Source of the DNA: Cyclobacterium roseum
GTDB taxonomy: Bacteria > Bacteroidota > Bacteroidia > Cytophagales > Cyclobacteriaceae
Direction: 5' to 3'
Assembly (NCBI RefSeq): GCF_010119225.1
Contig: NZ_WNKF01000022.1
Coordinates: 21,238 to 85,237, forward strand
DNA length: 64,000 nucleotides
A program made the position numbers and the translations under genes. This document shows, one piece after another, positions 36,716-45,794 of the stretch. Below the pieces are notes generated by a model, which had not been told where the DNA came from, searched no databases, and worked only from the letters and a program-made list of their open reading frames with translations. Numbering within the stretch: position 1 is the first letter of the stretch; every line of letters begins with the position of its first letter.

Positions 36716-38290
36716 ATGAGTATCAACCGAAGAACCTTTATTAAATCCGCTGCTTTTGCCGGAGCAGGATTAGCAGCTAGCCCGGAGCTGTCAGCCGGAG
36801 CCAGGTCTGTTGTCGTTAAGGCAAAAGAGGGAATCGAAATTGATCCCGAGCCTACCTTTGCCTTGTCTCCTTATTTGTACATGCAGTTTATGGAACCCCT
36901 GGGCCGCACCGACGGGTCGGTGGAGGCCGCATGGGATTTTAGTAAACACGCCTGGCGTGAGGACGTGCTGGAAGCCACCCGGGAGCTGGCACCCAGCATG
37001 GTGCGATTTGGCGGTATTTTCAGTTCGTATTACCGCTGGCGAGAGGGCGTCGGTAAGCGAAGCAGTCGTGTACCCATGCAAAATCTACTGTGGGGCGGGT
37101 ATGAATCAAACCAGGTAGGCACGGCGGAGTTCGTCGACTTTTGCAGGCAGGTAGGGGCCGATCCGCTCATGTGTGTGAACTTTGAGTCGGAAGGAAGCCC
37201 CGGATGGTCGATTGACGGTATGGGCAGCGATCGGCGGGGCACCGCCCAGGAAGCTGCCGAATGGGTGGACTATTGCAATAATCCGGACAACGCCCTGCGA
37301 AAAGACCACGGGATTGACGGCCCCTTACGCATCCCCTTCTGGCAAATCGGCAACGAAACCTCCTATGCCAACGAACGTTTTCACCTGGATACCGCCGTTC
37401 AGAAGACGCTGGCGTTTAGCAAAGAGATGCTGCGGGCCGATCCGTCTATCAAACTGATCGGCTGGGGTGGTTTGCAACGGTGGGGTGAAGGAAAAGAATC
37501 CTTCTGGGCCAGGGAAATGATCGAGCGTGCCGGAGAGCACCTGGATTACGTGGCGTTTCACCACATGTTTAACCCCTACGGCAGGGAGCAGGATAACCCT
37601 TTGAAAGGAGTAGATTACCGGAAAGATCCTGCCCGAACCTGGGAATACCTGATGAATGCCTGTGCCTTTCACGAGAAAAAAGTACTAGCCATGCGGGAAC
37701 AGGTGGAGCCCTACCAAATGCCCATGGCCCTGACCGAGTGCCACTACAGTTTTCCGGGCAGAAACCGAAACGAGGTGATGTCCACCTGGGCCACCGGTGT
37801 TTCCTATGCCCGCATGGCAAACTTACACGAACGTCACGGGGACCTGCTCAAGATCGCGACCATGGCCGATTTTTGCGGCACGCGCTGGCAGGTCAACGCC
37901 CTGATGATTCCTATCCCAAGATCCTACGGGGAAGCATTTTTGATGCCGGTTGCCAAAGTGATGAAACTCTACAGAAAATACAGCGGCACCAACTATTGTG
38001 CAACCACACAAATGCCCGCCTACCTGGACGTTACGGCAAGTAGAAAAGGAAATACCTTGTTTGCGCACGTAGTCAATACGCATCGAACTTCGCCCGTAAA
38101 AACCACATTATCTCTAAAAGGGGAAACGATAGCCTCGATCAAGGTGCACGAGATGGCAGCCGATCCGGAGTTTGAAGTAATCGCCCGGGAGCCCGACCCA
38201 CTCCAAATACAAACAAAGGAGGCACCTGCCGACGGAGCGTGGTCCTTTCCGGCTGCTTCGGTGTCGGCAGTAGAAATCCAACTCGTGTAA
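36716..38290 (+). CDS. Exported alpha-L-arabinofuranosidase-like glycoside hydrolase (GH51/GH39-type fold)
   Basis: From Met at 36716 the protein has 524 residues and a Tat-type signal (RRTFIKSAAFAGAGLA). The TIM barrel has the clan GH-A acid/base region FWQIGNETSY (Glu) and the nucleophile region MALTECHYSFPGR (Glu), and a C-terminal beta-rich part. These match arabinofuranosidase-like enzymes that cleave arabinose or similar side chains. The exact family and substrate are not certain. It is a lone plus-strand gene in an otherwise minus-strand area. The frame opens 32 codons earlier, at 36620. Confidence 0.8.
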   Translation: MSINRRTFIKSAAFAGAGLAASPELSAGARSVVVKAKEGIEIDPEPTFALSPYLYMQFMEPLGRTDGSVEAAWDFSKHAWREDVLEATRELAPSMVRFGGIFSSYYRWREGVGKRSSRVPMQNLLWGGYESNQVGTAEFVDFCRQVGADPLMCVNFESEGSPGWSIDGMGSDRRGTAQEAAEWVDYCNNPDNALRKDHGIDGPLRIPFWQIGNETSYANERFHLDTAVQKTLAFSKEMLRADPSIKLIGWGGLQRWGEGKESFWAREMIERAGEHLDYVAFHHMFNPYGREQDNPLKGVDYRKDPARTWEYLMNACAFHEKKVLAMREQVEPYQMPMALTECHYSFPGRNRNEVMSTWATGVSYARMANLHERHGDLLKIATMADFCGTRWQVNALMIPIPRSYGEAFLMPVAKVMKLYRKYSGTNYCATTQMPAYLDVTASRKGNTLFAHVVNTHRTSPVKTTLSLKGETIASIKVHEMAADPEFEVIAREPDPLQIQTKEAPADGAWSFPAASVSAVEIQLV

Positions 38291-38435
38291 CCGGGGCCGT
38301 AGCGACCGGCTTAGCCACCTAATACTAGCCCGGGCGGATGCTGGCGGTTCGGGGACACACAGGCATCACAAGATTTGCCCTATCCCCGCGCATAAATTAC
38401 GTTTTAAACAGCAGCATCCCAGAATTCTTCCCGGT

Positions 38436-38786
38436 CTATCCAATGCTCCTAATACTTTTTTCAGGCACAACCACAAAATGTCCTTTTTCAATAATTTGCT
38501 GGTGGTTTTTGGTCAGATTTTTCAAAACTAATACCTTGTTCCTTGAGGTTTCGTCAGTGAGCCTCAAAAAAATAACACCGCAATGAGACTGCCTGTTTTT
38601 AAAAATCAACTCACCGAAATCTTTGTCGTTGGTAATCAAAATTCTCTCCTCACTTACAGCTATTTTAAGAATTTCTTTATCCGAAATCCCTTTTCTATCC
38701 GGCGAAATTGAAAGGATATTATGACCTTCTGAGGCCAACCATTTTGCAACAGTCGGGCCGGTACATTCATCGACGATGAATTTCAT
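38436..38786 (-). CDS. DUF5615 PIN-like toxin/nuclease
   Basis: A 116-residue PIN-like protein. MKFIVDECTGPTVAKWLASE carries an early Asp-Glu, and ILITNDKDFGELIFKN the mid-protein Asp residues expected of PIN-type RNases. It overlaps the DUF433 gene by 4 nt, a common arrangement for DUF433-DUF5615 modules, which are proposed type II toxin-antitoxin systems (VapBC45-like). The toxic RNase role is inferred from the family, not shown. Confidence 0.8.
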   Translation of the reverse strand: MKFIVDECTGPTVAKWLASEGHNILSISPDRKGISDKEILKIAVSEERILITNDKDFGELIFKNRQSHCGVIFLRLTDETSRNKVLVLKNLTKNHQQIIEKGHFVVVPEKSIRSIG

Positions 38787-39022
38787 TTGGAAGGTGCCAA
38801 AGGGATGAAAAAATTACTTTCCAATACTTCGTTTGCAAACAGCAAACAGGCCCTTATATTCTCCTCGGTTATATAATTATATTCTTCAATAATTGCTTGA
38901 GGAGTTTCTCCGTGGGGAAGCAATCCAATAATGAAATGTACGGACAATCGGGTGCATTTTATGACTGGCTTTCCGGCCAGTATATCGGGATTTAACTCAA
39001 TCCTGTTAAGTAATGCTTCCAT
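38783..39022 (-). CDS. DUF433 antitoxin-like protein
   Basis: A 79-residue DUF433 protein with an N-terminal RIELNPDILAGKPVIKCTRL, the family signature, and a helix-turn-helix-like LLPHGETPQAIIEEYNYITE. It is upstream of and overlaps the DUF5615 gene, so it would be the antitoxin and autoregulator. The next 247 nt upstream (39023-39269) show nothing recognisable apart from AT-rich sequence. Confidence 0.8.
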   Translation of the reverse strand: MEALLNRIELNPDILAGKPVIKCTRLSVHFIIGLLPHGETPQAIIEEYNYITEENIRACLLFANEVLESNFFIPLAPSK

Positions 39023-39269
39023 TTGTCAGTTTTAAAACAAATTTACATTAATATTTTTATTGTAGGTGGTTTGACTAGCATATTGAATCTGCGAAGTTAA
39101 CACTTTAATGCAGCGTGGTCTTGCCTGAAATATTTAATTTTTAAGACAAGCTTTACGTTATTTTTTCAATTCATTTTACCTACCTAACAAAATATCAATC
39201 CCAGTGGCGGATAAAAAATGATCATTTCTACAGGATAGAAAATCAAAGCGCGTTGGTTTACGGCATCTT

Positions 39270-40175
39270 TTATAAATATTTCATTCCCACCAATTCTTCC
39301 GCTACTTCCCAGAGACGTTTTGCCACATCTTCATCATTTGCTAATGCGGTGCCGGAGACTTTACCGGGCTTTCCTTTGAACTCGTTAAATCCTGTTGGGC
39401 CAAAATAGTCACCCCCTGCTGCATCACCAATTGCCGCTACCATGGTAGGTTTTGCACCTTCTTTTGGCGCATGCGTTAGAAGTGGAGCAACTGTGTATTT
39501 CAATATACCATAAACAATTTTCGGCATATGCCTGGCCAACTCGGTAGTGGCAATACCTGGATGTGCAGCCGTTGATATGGTTTGATCATGCCCGGCTTTT
39601 TCTAACCTCCTTTGCAATTCAAAAGCAAATAATAAGCATGCCAGCTTTGACTGCCCATAAGCTGCTGATGCGGAATAATTTTTCTCACTTTGCAGGTCGT
39701 CAAAATTGATCTTCCCATTTTTATGGGCGATGGAGCTTAAGTTTACTATCCTGGAATTGGGTGTTTTTAGGATTGTATTCAATAGTAAGCCAGTGAGCAG
39801 GAAATGTCCCAGGAAATTGGCCTCTATCTGTAATTCATAGCCATCTTTCGTCTTGGTATAAGGAGGCATCATCACACCGGCATTATTAATCAAAACATCT
39901 AAGCGGTCATATTTTGATTGATAGGCTTTGGCAAAATTCCGCACAGAATCTAAACTACTTAAGTCAATTTCCATTACTTCTACATCTGCCTTTGGTACTT
40001 CTTTTTTTATGTTTTCTTTAGCGGCATTGGCTTTTTCCAGGCTCCGGCAAGCCATAATCACTTTCGCTCCTTTTTTTGCCAAGGATAGGCTATTTTCATA
40101 ACCCAAACCTGTATTGGCTCCTGTTACGATAAAGATGCGTCCTTTTTGTTCCGGTAAAATATGCGTCTGGTCCAT
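39270..40175 (-). CDS. Short-chain dehydrogenase/reductase (retinol dehydrogenase-like)
   Basis: A 301-residue SDR with the cofactor loop TGANTGLGYENS (TGxxxGxG), NNAGVMM, SSIAHKNGKINF and the catalytic Tyr-x-x-x-Lys in YGQSKLACLL, with Ser upstream in NLSS. The length and the PGIATTELARHM region resemble retinol dehydrogenase-like SDRs that use NADPH. Substrate unknown. It lies 25 nt from the truncated amidohydrolase gene on the same strand, so these may once have formed one operon. Confidence 0.88.
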   Translation of the reverse strand: MDQTHILPEQKGRIFIVTGANTGLGYENSLSLAKKGAKVIMACRSLEKANAAKENIKKEVPKADVEVMEIDLSSLDSVRNFAKAYQSKYDRLDVLINNAGVMMPPYTKTKDGYELQIEANFLGHFLLTGLLLNTILKTPNSRIVNLSSIAHKNGKINFDDLQSEKNYSASAAYGQSKLACLLFAFELQRRLEKAGHDQTISTAAHPGIATTELARHMPKIVYGILKYTVAPLLTHAPKEGAKPTMVAAIGDAAGGDYFGPTGFNEFKGKPGKVSGTALANDEDVAKRLWEVAEELVGMKYL

Positions 40176-40200
40176 GTTTTGTGGTTTTTATTAAAGCTAG

Positions 40201-40620
40201 TCAATCTATTTTACCAACTGCTTCCAATTTCAGGAATTTTGCTGCATTTTCAATTTCACCGGCTTTAATCATTTGCTCAAACTTGACGATATCCATATCA
40301 TGATCGTCTGGCAAAAAACTCAGAATACCCCGAATCACCCTGTTCTCTCTATCATTTTCTTTCCAGATTCTTACACTTTCAGGATTTCCACTGACCATGG
40401 CTTTCACAATATTCAATCGCTCCATTGCCGCAAAAGTCTCTGTAAGATGCGCTTTCGCATTAGCAGACCCTTTGACTCCATAGTGATCAGTAACAGGCTC
40501 CCGTTCGCCAAAATCACTCTCTGTATAGGAGTGAATATGCATGTCGATAATTCGCTTTTGTGAAAAAGCTTCCAGTGTGGGTAAAACTGCAAAAGCTAAA
40601 AGGGCTAAGATTTTTTTCAT
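40201..40620 (-). pseudogene. Internally deleted amidohydrolase family gene
   Basis: The 139-residue frame has a secretion signal (MKKILALLAFAVLPTLEAFS) and the amidohydrolase N-terminus IIDMHIHSYTESDFGEREPV with the HxH metal motif. It then passes abruptly from FEQMIKAGEIE to NAAKFLKLEAVGKID, which looks like the far C-terminal NAAxFLxL segment of the same family. The usual protein is around 300 residues, so about 150-180 central residues are missing in frame. The remaining metal ligands are gone, so catalysis is unlikely. It follows the broken DUF418 gene and precedes the SDR gene. Confidence 0.7.
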
Positions 40621-40770
40621 ATTGTTTGATGTTACTGATTCAACCTATTGTATTTCCTCAGCACTTCCACTCCTTTCACACCGTCCTTTACTAATACCTA
40701 ATTCGAATACGCACATAGCCATGAAAACTGAAATCCATCAAGGACGAAAGGGCGCATTTTCTTTCCCAAT

Positions 40771-41142
40771 TCAGGGATTTGTTTTTCTAATTTTACCGGC
40801 ATGCTCCCCAGTTTCCCCATTAAATTTACTCGTGACTTCCGGGGAAGTTCCAGTTTCTCTTTTGTCCCATGAATCCATTGCCTCCTTCAGTTCCTTTGAA
40901 GGTTCCTGACTCGAAGCAATAGCAACCTCAGCTTATTGCACCTTAGCAAACCATTCAGGGTCTTTTCGGTTCCAGGCAGTTCCAATACAGAAAAGTATAA
41001 TTGCAGTGAGGATAAGATTTTTGGGAGCCATATTCCGAAAGGAATAAACCAAAAATCCCATCAAAGCATAATTATAAAATATCTCTCCTACCCACAGCAA
41101 TAAATACCCATGAATCAATCCAAAAATCAAGATGCTGGCTTT
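40771..41142 (-). pseudogene. Truncated DUF418 family membrane protein gene with an in-frame stop
   Basis: One minus-strand frame reads ILIFGLIHGYLLLWVGEIFY (DUF418 membrane region), three further hydrophobic stretches, then DPEWFAKVQ, a TAA stop at 40933-40935, and continues in frame AEVAIASSQEPSKELKEAMD, a polar insert of the kind found in DUF418 proteins, to a stop at 40771. The N-terminal part is missing: the frame begins inside the end of the sulfotransferase gene. The C-terminal membrane half is also missing. The fragment is therefore a relic carrying a nonsense mutation. Confidence 0.6.
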
Positions 41143-41762
41143 GTGGCAGCATTTACCAAATCCCAGAATTCTTCCCGGTTATTGGTGCGGGGAAACGCCG
41201 AATCGGGGGCCTCTACGTTTAAATACCCGCACAATGGTTCCCAGCCTTCCTTTACCTGATATACCAGTAGTTGTTCGGGTGGGATTAAAGCCTGTACCGC
41301 TTTATTATGTGCTTCGTATCTTTCTGCCAGGCCCTCGAAATCAAGGCCCATTGGAAAACCTGATTTTTCAATCACCTTCACCACCATATTGAGCCATTCC
41401 TGAACGGGAGCTGGTGTGTTTTCCCGCCCGCTAAGCAGTTTGTAGATCGTAGAACCAAAGCTTTCTGCCCACGATTCTTTGCTCCGGTGTGTTAAAATAA
41501 ACTTTCCATTCGGATACGTTGCATAAAGCTCTTTGTAAAAGGCAGCGGTAGGCCAGTCAACGGCGCTCTGCATGCCTTCATAAACAGCGTCAAAGTTGGC
41601 CGGATGATTCAATAGCTCATTCCAAAGGGGCAGTTGAACGGGCATGTTTTGCGCCACACGCTCCATGTGGTGGCAAGGACCCAGTTGCAGTTGTTCCAGT
41701 GCTGTTTTCAACGAATAGGTGCCGGTTCTTCCCAGACCTAATCCAATAACTTTTAATTCCAT
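41127..41762 (-). CDS. Sulfotransferase family protein (Sulfotransfer_4 type)
   Basis: A 211-residue cytoplasmic protein with the PAPS-binding loop GLGLGRTGTYSLKTALEQLQ at the N-terminus, THRSKESWAES (3'-phosphate contact), and YQVKEGWEPLCGYLN near the end, all typical of the Sulfotransfer_4 family that moves sulfate from PAPS. The acceptor is unknown. Its final residues overlap the remnant DUF418 frame by a few nt, suggesting a deletion junction near its 3' end, but its C-terminus has the normal length. Confidence 0.85.
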   Translation of the reverse strand: MELKVIGLGLGRTGTYSLKTALEQLQLGPCHHMERVAQNMPVQLPLWNELLNHPANFDAVYEGMQSAVDWPTAAFYKELYATYPNGKFILTHRSKESWAESFGSTIYKLLSGRENTPAPVQEWLNMVVKVIEKSGFPMGLDFEGLAERYEAHNKAVQALIPPEQLLVYQVKEGWEPLCGYLNVEAPDSAFPRTNNREEFWDLVNAATKPAS

Positions 41763-41855
41763 AAATATTTTTTTGTTTACTAACTACCTAGGCTAAATCG
41801 GTTTTCGGCCTACCCGTTTTTGAAAATTCTTCCAATGATAGGCTAGTTGAATCCC

Positions 41856-42860
41856 CTAGTTTTTCAATACAATTCGGAAACGGGCCTTCCCGGATTCCAA
41901 ATGTTCCATCGCTTCATTGACTTGAGACATGGGAAATTCTTCTGTAATCGGATAAATGTCGTGTCGTACGCAGAATTCCAGCATGGTTCGTGTCAAGGCC
42001 GGGCTTCCGAGAGGACTTCCTGCGACAGACTTTTCTCCCATAATCAGAGAAAATGCAGGAATAGCCATCGGTTCTAATACCGCTCCCACATTGTGAAACT
42101 TTCCTTTTGGAGCTAAAGCGGTCAAATACGAATTCCAATCCAAGGTCACATTGGTTGTATTCAGAATGAAATTCAGACTTCCGGCGATTTTTGCCAGTTC
42201 CTCAGGATTCCTGGAATCCACAACCTGGGTGGCCCCCATTTCCAGAATGGAGTTCTTTTTATCCGGGTTGGAGGTAAAAGCGATGACTTCACAGCCCCAC
42301 TTGTTTAGGAATTTTAGTGCCATATGGCCCAGGCCCCCAATGCCAATAACGCCAACCTTGTCAGTGGCTTTGACTCCGGCGAGAATGATCGGATTAAACA
42401 CGGTAATTCCCCCACAGAGCAAAGGGCCAGCCTTATCCAGATCGATACCCTCGGGAAGTGGGATTGCCCAGGACCAATGGCTTCGAACGTAGTCAGCAAA
42501 GCCACCATGCCTGCCACCAATAGTGAATTCGGCAGAAGCGCACAGATGATGCGCGCCATCCATACATTCATGACAGGCCATGCAGGATCCCGATAACCAA
42601 CCCACACCGACCTTATCCCCAACTCTCACATTTTTTACTGCATTGCCTGCTGCGATCACCTCACCAATAATCTCGTGGCCGGGGACAATGGGATAGGCCG
42701 TCATTCCCCAGTCATTGTTCATCATACTGAGATCTGAATGGCAGATGCCACAGTTGATCACCCGGATATCGACTTGTTCAGCACCTGGTTCTCCCATTTC
42801 GTAAGAAAAGGGCATTAATTTTTCATGTGGGCCGTTGGCGGCAAAAGCGGATACGTTCAT
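41856..42860 (-). CDS. Zinc-dependent NAD(P) alcohol dehydrogenase (cinnamyl-alcohol/YahK type)
   Basis: A 334-residue medium-chain ADH. Catalytic zinc ligands lie in CGICHSDLSMM and GHEIIGEVIAAG. The structural zinc site is the four-cysteine cluster CMACHECMDGAHHLC. The NADP loop GIGGLGHMALKF is intact. These match the YahK/YjgB-type aldehyde reductases that reduce a wide range of aldehydes with NADPH. It lies between the sulfotransferase and PQQ dehydrogenase genes, all minus strand. Confidence 0.9.
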   Translation of the reverse strand: MNVSAFAANGPHEKLMPFSYEMGEPGAEQVDIRVINCGICHSDLSMMNNDWGMTAYPIVPGHEIIGEVIAAGNAVKNVRVGDKVGVGWLSGSCMACHECMDGAHHLCASAEFTIGGRHGGFADYVRSHWSWAIPLPEGIDLDKAGPLLCGGITVFNPIILAGVKATDKVGVIGIGGLGHMALKFLNKWGCEVIAFTSNPDKKNSILEMGATQVVDSRNPEELAKIAGSLNFILNTTNVTLDWNSYLTALAPKGKFHNVGAVLEPMAIPAFSLIMGEKSVAGSPLGSPALTRTMLEFCVRHDIYPITEEFPMSQVNEAMEHLESGKARFRIVLKN

Positions 42861-42988
42861 AGTTTTGATTTAGTTTAAAGTGTGGAAACTTGGGTTGACA
42901 ATTTTGAAGTATTTGATTTTAACCGATGATGATTTTCTTTCAAGCAAGGATCAGGTTGATGAACTGATGTAGATCTGATTGCATAAGC

Positions 42989-45103
42989 TTAATGTGATCC
43001 TACCTCTTTCCTAGGATTGTTTGTGCTTAGTGCCCTATCCGAAGTTGAAGTTTCCATGGCCCTTTGCCTGACATAATGCCGCAAATCCTCCAGCTCTCTG
43101 TCCGTAATTTCAGGTTGTCCCGGCATCCCTCTTCCTGCTAAAATGCCATCGCGCACGACAGAAGAAAAAGCTTCTTTGTTTAAAACAAGACCCGATGCCC
43201 TCAGGTCCGGTGCCATGCCTCCGGCAATTAAACCAGGTCCATGGCAACCACCGCAGCCCCCGTATACTATGGCCCCTCTTGCTGCCATCTCATCGTTGAT
43301 TGTAAAATTAGGTTCATTCAGAGGTTCGGGAAAAAATGGCGGTGGAAGAGCGGCTATCTCTGCAGAACCCTCCAGCGAAAAACTGATCAGGCGCCGGGTA
43401 TGTACGCCGTATGACCAACCCAGTTCGGCAGCCGGACTGTATCCTGCAAAACCACCGCCAAAGCCAACCAGTAAAGAAATGTACTGCCTCCCGTTAATCG
43501 TGTAGGTGATTGGCGGAGCAGAAATACCCAGCCCGGCATCAAACTCCCATAAGATTTCTCCCGTTGATGCTTCATATGCCAAAAAGTTACCGTCCGACCG
43601 CCCCTGAAAAACAAGGTTTCCGGCCGTAGTTAATGTACCGGCATTCCAAAAAGAATCCTGTGGCAGATACCAGGCCACTTCTTGTTTTACCGGGTCCCAG
43701 GCTTGCAGCGATGCAGTATACTCTCTGGGTTGTTCCTCGGGGAATTCAAGTCGTACTCCGGTTCCACCAATAAATTCCCGGGCCTGCCACTTTTCAAGAT
43801 TGATCCCTTCATCGGAAAAATTTGTTGAAAGATGATGGGTGGGAATATAGGCCAGCCCGGTTTGCGGATTGTATGACATGGCCTGCCAGTTATGAGCACC
43901 CCAGGGGCTGGGGGTAATATCAGCTGGCCCGTCCTCATACCGTGAACCTTCCACTTCTACGGGACGGCCTGTTTCCATATCAATATGGGAGGCCCAGGTA
44001 GTTTCAACATAGGGTTCTGCGGAAATCAATTTACCCGTCTTGCGGTCAATTACATAGAAAAAGCCATTCTTTGGTGCGTGCAGAATAGCTTTCCTCTCTT
44101 CTCCCTCAATTTTCAGGTCAGCCAGAATAATGTCCATATTGGAGGTATAGTCCCAGGTATCTCCCGGTGCGGTCTGGTAATGCCAGATGTATTCGCCCGT
44201 ATCCGGATTCAGCGCCACTATGGAGCTTAGAAAAAGATTGTCACCGCCGCCTGGGCTTCTGATTTTCCGATTCCACGGCGATCCGTTACCCGTTCCGATA
44301 TAGAGCATATCCAGTTCGGAGTCATAGGTAAACCCGTTCCAAGCATTTCCGCCCCCGCCGTGCTTCCACCACTCGCCAGTCCAGGTCTCAGCCGCCATTT
44401 CCATGGCTGCATTTTCGAAGCCGTCGGCCGGATTACCGGGAACAATATAGAATTTCCACGCCTCCTCTCCGGTATCTGCATCATAGGCAGTAACCCAGCC
44501 GCGGGTCGGGCCATTTTCCGTTCCGCCGTTGCCGATCAGCACTTTTCCCTTAAAAGCCTTCGGAGCTCCCGTAATGTATAGGGACCGCTCCATATCATAG
44601 GTACGAACCGACCAGATCTCGGCGCCGGTGCTCGCATCAATGGCAATCAGCCTGCCATCCCAGGTGGCGGCAAAAATCCTACCTTCATAAAACGAGATCC
44701 CCCGGCTGTGAATCCATCCAATTTTCCTCTTTCCCTTTATTTCGTCAACTACTTTGGGATCATATTCCCAGATCAGAGCGCCGTTCGTTGCATCTACCGC
44801 CCTGATGATATTCATGGTTCCGGTAAAGTACATCACGCCATTTACCACCAGAGGTGTTGACACCAGGCCCACATCATCTGGGAGTTCCATGAACCAATCC
44901 ACTTTCAGGTCAGCCACATTTTCGGTATTGATGTCAGTTGCAGGACTATACCGCCGCTCGTTGTGTGTGCGTCCGTACGCAAGCCAGTCAGAGGTCTGCT
45001 CCTCATCGGCAATAGCAACATCGGCGTAGTGAGGGGTTTGATTTTCATTTCCGCAAGAAACCAATAGCAATAGTCCGATTAAGGCTGATACGGTCTTTTT
45101 CAT
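42989..45103 (-). CDS. PQQ-dependent alcohol dehydrogenase quinohemoprotein, lipoprotein
   Basis: A 704-residue exported enzyme of the methanol/ethanol dehydrogenase family with a lipoprotein signal (LIGLLLLVSCGNE). The eight-bladed propeller shows repeated W-docking strands (GALIWEYDP, GAEIWSVRTY, GEILWEFDAG), and TPGDTWDY-type sequence (APGDTWDYTSNMD) carries the catalytic Asp. A C-terminal cytochrome c domain has CGGCHGPG and a later Met ligand candidate. The protein has only three cysteines (lipobox and CxxCH), so the vicinal Cys-Cys pair typical of this family is absent. PQQ synthesis genes are not in the window. The acceptor may be a quinone or external cytochrome. Confidence 0.9.
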   Translation of the reverse strand: MKKTVSALIGLLLLVSCGNENQTPHYADVAIADEEQTSDWLAYGRTHNERRYSPATDINTENVADLKVDWFMELPDDVGLVSTPLVVNGVMYFTGTMNIIRAVDATNGALIWEYDPKVVDEIKGKRKIGWIHSRGISFYEGRIFAATWDGRLIAIDASTGAEIWSVRTYDMERSLYITGAPKAFKGKVLIGNGGTENGPTRGWVTAYDADTGEEAWKFYIVPGNPADGFENAAMEMAAETWTGEWWKHGGGGNAWNGFTYDSELDMLYIGTGNGSPWNRKIRSPGGGDNLFLSSIVALNPDTGEYIWHYQTAPGDTWDYTSNMDIILADLKIEGEERKAILHAPKNGFFYVIDRKTGKLISAEPYVETTWASHIDMETGRPVEVEGSRYEDGPADITPSPWGAHNWQAMSYNPQTGLAYIPTHHLSTNFSDEGINLEKWQAREFIGGTGVRLEFPEEQPREYTASLQAWDPVKQEVAWYLPQDSFWNAGTLTTAGNLVFQGRSDGNFLAYEASTGEILWEFDAGLGISAPPITYTINGRQYISLLVGFGGGFAGYSPAAELGWSYGVHTRRLISFSLEGSAEIAALPPPFFPEPLNEPNFTINDEMAARGAIVYGGCGGCHGPGLIAGGMAPDLRASGLVLNKEAFSSVVRDGILAGRGMPGQPEITDRELEDLRHYVRQRAMETSTSDRALSTNNPRKEVGSH

Positions 45104-45214
45104 GATTTATTTAAGTTATATCTTTAGGCTTTTAGGTTTATTGGAGACAAGGATTAGGGTTTTGGCCATAGTTTTTTTATGATTCAATAGGCTTCCCAAA
45201 GGTGCTTAGACGGT

Positions 45215-45337
45215 TTAGAACTTGATACCAAGGTCGTTGATTGCGAACTTGCTGAAATAGACCATTGGAGATTTTTTTCTAGGATCCTGATAATCGAGCA
45301 TCGGGGTATATTTCGAGACCGGATTGGTTTTACTCAT
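45215..45337 (-). CDS. Possible 40-aa protein overlapping the end of the NTF2-like gene
   Basis: An ATG inside ATGAGTAA overlaps the stop codon of the NTF2-like gene and opens a 40-residue frame: MSKTNPVSKYTPMLDYQDPR then KKSPMVYFSKFAINDLGIKF, ending at TAA. The composition is protein-like and translational coupling is plausible, but the family is not recognised. It may be a genuine small protein or the joined ends of a deleted gene, as seen for other remnants in this part of the window. Confidence 0.35.
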   Translation of the reverse strand: MSKTNPVSKYTPMLDYQDPRKKSPMVYFSKFAINDLGIKF

Positions 45338-45758
45338 TCAAAGCATCATGTAATTTTTTCGTATCCACATATTGTTGAAAAGCAACCACTTTCCCGTCTT
45401 TCAATGTCCAGAAATGGGCCACTTGGGCATTGTATGTTTTTCCTTTTTTGGTTTTGGCATCATAGCGTAAGGTGGCCAGTACTTTGTCATTAAACATCTC
45501 GAGTAGCTCAATATCCTTCAAATTAAAATATTCATGTTCCTCACCAATGCGGGCAAAAACACCATTCAGCACCGCATCTGGTCCTTTATATGGATTGCCA
45601 TCTGCATAGGCATTGCCTTCAGCCTCATTCCAAATGATATTTGAATCCATCATTCCCAGAACTGCGGGAATGTCGCCAACGGCAAAGGCCTTATAGAGTC
45701 CATCTATGACAGCCCGATTATGGGTGGCAATTTTTAAATCATCTTCATGTGTTTTCAT
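45330..45758 (-). CDS. NTF2-like / SnoaL-like ketosteroid isomerase family protein
   Basis: A 142-residue cytoplasmic protein with the NTF2-like alpha+beta fold: an N-terminal helix (NRAVIDGLYKAFAVGDIPAV), then strands IIWNEAEG, NAYADGNPYKGPDAVLNGVF, YFNLKDIELLEMFNDKVLAT and WTLKDGKVVAFQQYVD. This cone-shaped family includes polyketide cyclases and dehydratases, so function cannot be fixed. It lies between the PQQ dehydrogenase and the TonB receptor genes. Confidence 0.85.
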   Translation of the reverse strand: MKTHEDDLKIATHNRAVIDGLYKAFAVGDIPAVLGMMDSNIIWNEAEGNAYADGNPYKGPDAVLNGVFARIGEEHEYFNLKDIELLEMFNDKVLATLRYDAKTKKGKTYNAQVAHFWTLKDGKVVAFQQYVDTKKLHDALNE

Positions 45759-45794
45759 AAAATTCTTTCTGTTTTAAATGGTTAAGTTACTTTT

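Noticed and set aside
39023..39269. Possible promoter and short frames upstream of the DUF433 gene
   Set aside because: AT-rich but no convincing -7/-33 pair or coding frame.
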